Source of the DNA: an uncultured Solobacterium sp.
GTDB taxonomy: Bacteria > Bacillota_I > Bacilli_A > Erysipelotrichales > Erysipelotrichaceae
NCBI GenBank assembly: GCA_937910655.1
Contig: CALEMV010000380.1
Coordinates: forward strand, 1-9,259
DNA: 9,259 bases
Direction of reading: 5' to 3'
The translations under genes and the position numbers were made by a program. The notes beneath the pieces are model-generated. The model ran no database searches. It worked only from the letters and a program-made list of their open reading frames with translations, and was not told where the DNA came from. Shown one piece after another: positions 6,370-9,259 of this stretch. Position 1 is the first letter of the stretch. Every line of letters starts with the position of its first letter.

Positions 6370-6606
6370 TCATAGTTTTCTTCTGGTACTTTGATGATAC
6401 ATCCAGAAGATACAGAAAACTGTTATAAATAGAGAAATAATTAAAAGCTGTAATATGTCAGGTATCACTACTCTTAAGCCAATGACAACCACACACAACA
6501 AGAGACCTAACACCAGCGCATGATTATAATTTTTAATTTGATATAAAAATGTTTCTTCTAACACAAATAAGATCAGCAATGATACTATAAGGTTTTCTAG
6601 ATCAAT
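6370..6606 (-). CDS. Unrecognised small membrane protein, probably missing its 5' end
   Basis: I do not recognise this protein. From TTG at 6577-6579 it gives 69 residues, but the frame stays open to 6640. Reading from about 6606 adds IDLENLIVS, completing a first hydrophobic segment ([17 protein letters not shown]). Two more follow ([21 protein letters not shown] and [20 protein letters not shown]) and a basic tail HQSTRRKL, so at least three membrane helices. No ATG or GTG occurs in the open stretch, and TTG 6579 has no ribosome binding site and would cut the first helix. A good terminator directly follows the stop codon, which argues that this is a genuine gene. The simplest reading is the C-terminal part of a longer gene whose 5' end was lost at the atpA junction near 6606-6610. 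Confidence 0.55.
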   Translation of the reverse strand: MDLENLIVSLLILFVLEETFLYQIKNYNHALVLGLLLCVVVIGLRVVIPDILQLLIISLFITVFCIFWMYHQSTRRKL

Positions 6607-6609
6607 AGG

Positions 6610-7011
6610 ATTAAAGCGATGAAGAAAGTTTCTGGTACATTACGTATCGACTTAGCAAGTTACCGTGAGTTAGAAGCCTTCACACAATTCGGTTCTGACT
6701 TAGATGCGGCAACTCAACAAAAATTAAATCGTGGTAAACGTACGGTTGAAGTCTTGAAACAAGATGTTCACCAACCATTACCTATCGAGTATCAAGTATC
6801 GATTTTATTTGCTTTAACACATGGTTTATTAGATGCGATTCCAATCGACCGTATTAAACCATTTGAAAAAGCGTTATATCAACATTTAGAAAGCGAACAT
6901 AGAGATTTATTAAATGAAATCCGCGATCAACATGTGATTTCGGATGAAGAGAAATTCTACAAAGTAATTGAGAATTTCAAACAAATTCATTTATTTGAAC
7001 GTGTTCAATAA
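6610..7011 (+). CDS. atpA: ATP synthase F1 subunit alpha, C-terminal fragment (5' truncated)
   Basis: Homology to AtpA starts at [12 protein letters not shown] (codon at 6610) and runs through [32 protein letters not shown] and [18 protein letters not shown] to the normal C-terminus [11 protein letters not shown] and TAA. That is about 134 of the roughly 500 residues of a full alpha subunit. The P-loop domain and the SVSRVGG arginine-finger motif, which lies only a few residues before IKAMKK in intact AtpA, are missing. ATG 6619 is an internal Met of the family (KAMKK), not a natural start, although AGGA at 6607-6610 chances to lie 8 nt before it. It cannot form a catalytic interface alone. 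It is followed by atpG 24 nt later in normal operon order. The truncation coincides with a junction to unrelated sequence. Confidence 0.93.
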   Translation: MKAMKKVSGTLRIDLASYRELEAFTQFGSDLDAATQQKLNRGKRTVEVLKQDVHQPLPIEYQVSILFALTHGLLDAIPIDRIKPFEKALYQHLESEHRDLLNEIRDQHVISDEEKFYKVIENFKQIHLFERVQ

Positions 7012-7017
7012 GCGTAG

Positions 7018-7030
7018 AAAGGAGAGGTGA
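7018..7030 (+). promoter_or_regulatory. Ribosome binding site of atpG
   Basis: AAAGGAGAGGTGA ends 5 nt before ATG 7036. The part GAGGTGA (7024-7030) matches the anti-Shine-Dalgarno extension GAGGTGAT perfectly over 7 nt, and AAAGGAG just before it is a second, more distant match. It fixes the atpG start. Confidence 0.75.
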
Positions 7031-7035
7031 CCTGA

Positions 7036-7968
7036 ATGACGGCTTCCTTAAATGATTTAAAGAAGAGAATTGTTTCAACAAAGAAAACAAGTCAAATCAC
7101 TAGCGCCATGCAGATGGTCTCTGCAGCAAAATTAGCCAAATCAGAGCAAGCAGTGCGTCACTATCAAGACTACGCTCAAAAAATCCGTGAAGTTGTAACT
7201 CACTTACTATACGCAAATCACAATAAAGAAGAGATTATCGATGAAACGTCAGAGGACGGAGAAGTAGTAACTTCTTTTATCGACTATCACGACTTATTAA
7301 TTGAACGTCCGGTTAAAAAGACTGGATACTTAGTGATTTCATCTGACCAAGGACTTGCTGGGAGTTACAACTCTTCCATTTTCCAAGCAACAAGAGAAAT
7401 GTTAGAGTTAGACCACCAATCCAAGGATGAATATGTCATCTTAACGATTGGGGATGCTGCAAGTCGCTTCTTCAAAAAGATGGGAGTGGATGTTCGTCTA
7501 GAAATTAACGACGTATCCGATATTCCAACCTTTGAAGAAGTAAGAAAGATTGTGTCAAGTGCGGTCCAAATGTTCCGTGACGGAGAATTTGATGAATTTT
7601 ACGTTTGCTATAATCACCACGTAAACGCACTTTTATCAAACTACCGTGTTGAAAAAATGTTACCAATTATCGACTTGGACGCGGAAGAAGCAAAAGAGTA
7701 CGAATTGGATTATATTTTTGAACCGAACAAGGAAATAATTATGGACATCTTGCTTCCACAATATGCAGAATCGCTTATTTACGGAGCCATTATCGATGCC
7801 AAATCAGCAGAACATGCTTCTCGTATGACTGCAATGAGAAGTGCAACTGATAATGCTAAAGATTTAATCAGTAACTTAACACAAGATTTGAACCAGAGAC
7901 GACAAGCGCAAATTACACAAGAAATTACAGAAATTGTCGGTGGAGCAGCCGCTCTGGAAGAACATTAG
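7036..7968 (+). CDS. atpG: ATP synthase F1 subunit gamma
   Basis: A 310-residue gamma subunit, the central rotor shaft of F1 that couples proton flow through Fo to catalysis at the beta subunits. The N-terminal helix SLNDLKKRIVSTKKTSQITSAMQMVSAAKL (4-33) and the C-terminal helix with EHASRMTAMRSATDNA (259-274) are the two conserved halves of the coiled-coil shaft. The middle Rossmann-like part contains YLVISSDQGLAGSYNSSIF (98-116). Compared with about 285 residues in many species, there is an acidic insert around residues 63-90 (EEIIDETSEDGE), a length variation I associate with lactobacilli and relatives. The start is set by a strong ribosome binding site. It lies between atpA and atpD, as in the standard atpBEFHAGDC order. 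The protein is complete. Confidence 0.97.
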   Translation: MTASLNDLKKRIVSTKKTSQITSAMQMVSAAKLAKSEQAVRHYQDYAQKIREVVTHLLYANHNKEEIIDETSEDGEVVTSFIDYHDLLIERPVKKTGYLVISSDQGLAGSYNSSIFQATREMLELDHQSKDEYVILTIGDAASRFFKKMGVDVRLEINDVSDIPTFEEVRKIVSSAVQMFRDGEFDEFYVCYNHHVNALLSNYRVEKMLPIIDLDAEEAKEYELDYIFEPNKEIIMDILLPQYAESLIYGAIIDAKSAEHASRMTAMRSATDNAKDLISNLTQDLNQRRQAQITQEITEIVGGAAALEEH

Positions 7969-7976
7969 GATTTTAG

Positions 7977-9259
<1,283 letters not shown>

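Noticed and set aside
6619..7011. A separate 130-residue hypothetical gene starting at ATG 6619
   Set aside because: The whole product aligns with the C-terminus of AtpA, and homology continues upstream of the ATG (IKA before MKK). It is a truncated atpA.

Overview
This is a low-GC window with strong AGGAGG-type ribosome binding sites, perfect TATAAT -10 boxes, a CIRCE heat-shock operator and PlsY-type lipid synthesis. Together these indicate a Firmicutes/Bacillota genome. An Erysipelotrichia- or Lachnospiraceae-like gut or oral bacterium is my best guess, from the flavour of the Lon, DegV and AtpA proteins, with low confidence. Bases 1-50 are not biological: they are an untrimmed Illumina Nextera P7/i7 adapter ending in the Tn5 mosaic end. 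The window is therefore the raw end of a short-read contig.

Layout. Plus strand, 53-1203: the 3' part of plsY (glycerol-3-phosphate acyltransferase), overlapping by 13 nt an esterase-D-type alpha/beta hydrolase, then a terminator. Minus strand, read from right to left, about 6606-1242: the 3' part of a small unrecognised membrane protein and its terminator; a promoter with rarA (clamp-loader-like AAA+ ATPase of stalled forks) coupled through TAATG to a small nucleoside-deoxyribosyltransferase-fold protein; lon protease behind a CIRCE operator; a terminator; and degV (fatty-acid-binding family) with its own promoter. Plus strand, about 6610-9259: the last quarter of atpA, complete atpG and most of atpD, in the standard F1 ATP synthase order.

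The two most informative non-gene signals are these. First, near 6606-6610 two genes that point away from each other both lose their 5' ends at the same place. This looks like a chimeric join (assembly or amplification) or a real rearrangement breakpoint; the AtpA fragment lacks its P-loop and arginine finger. Second, the operator in front of lon is a near-perfect CIRCE element followed by a third half-site. It places lon under probable HrcA control, and the third half-site forms a hairpin that could terminate the upstream rarA transcript.

Functionally, the middle block is stress and genome maintenance (replication-fork rescue, heat-inducible proteolysis), the left end is membrane lipid synthesis and the right end is energy metabolism. 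I found no CRISPR, phage, transposon, tRNA or rRNA, and no convincing undescribed multi-gene system. No gap between genes exceeds 300 bases; the longest (2082-2222) holds a promoter and a terminator.
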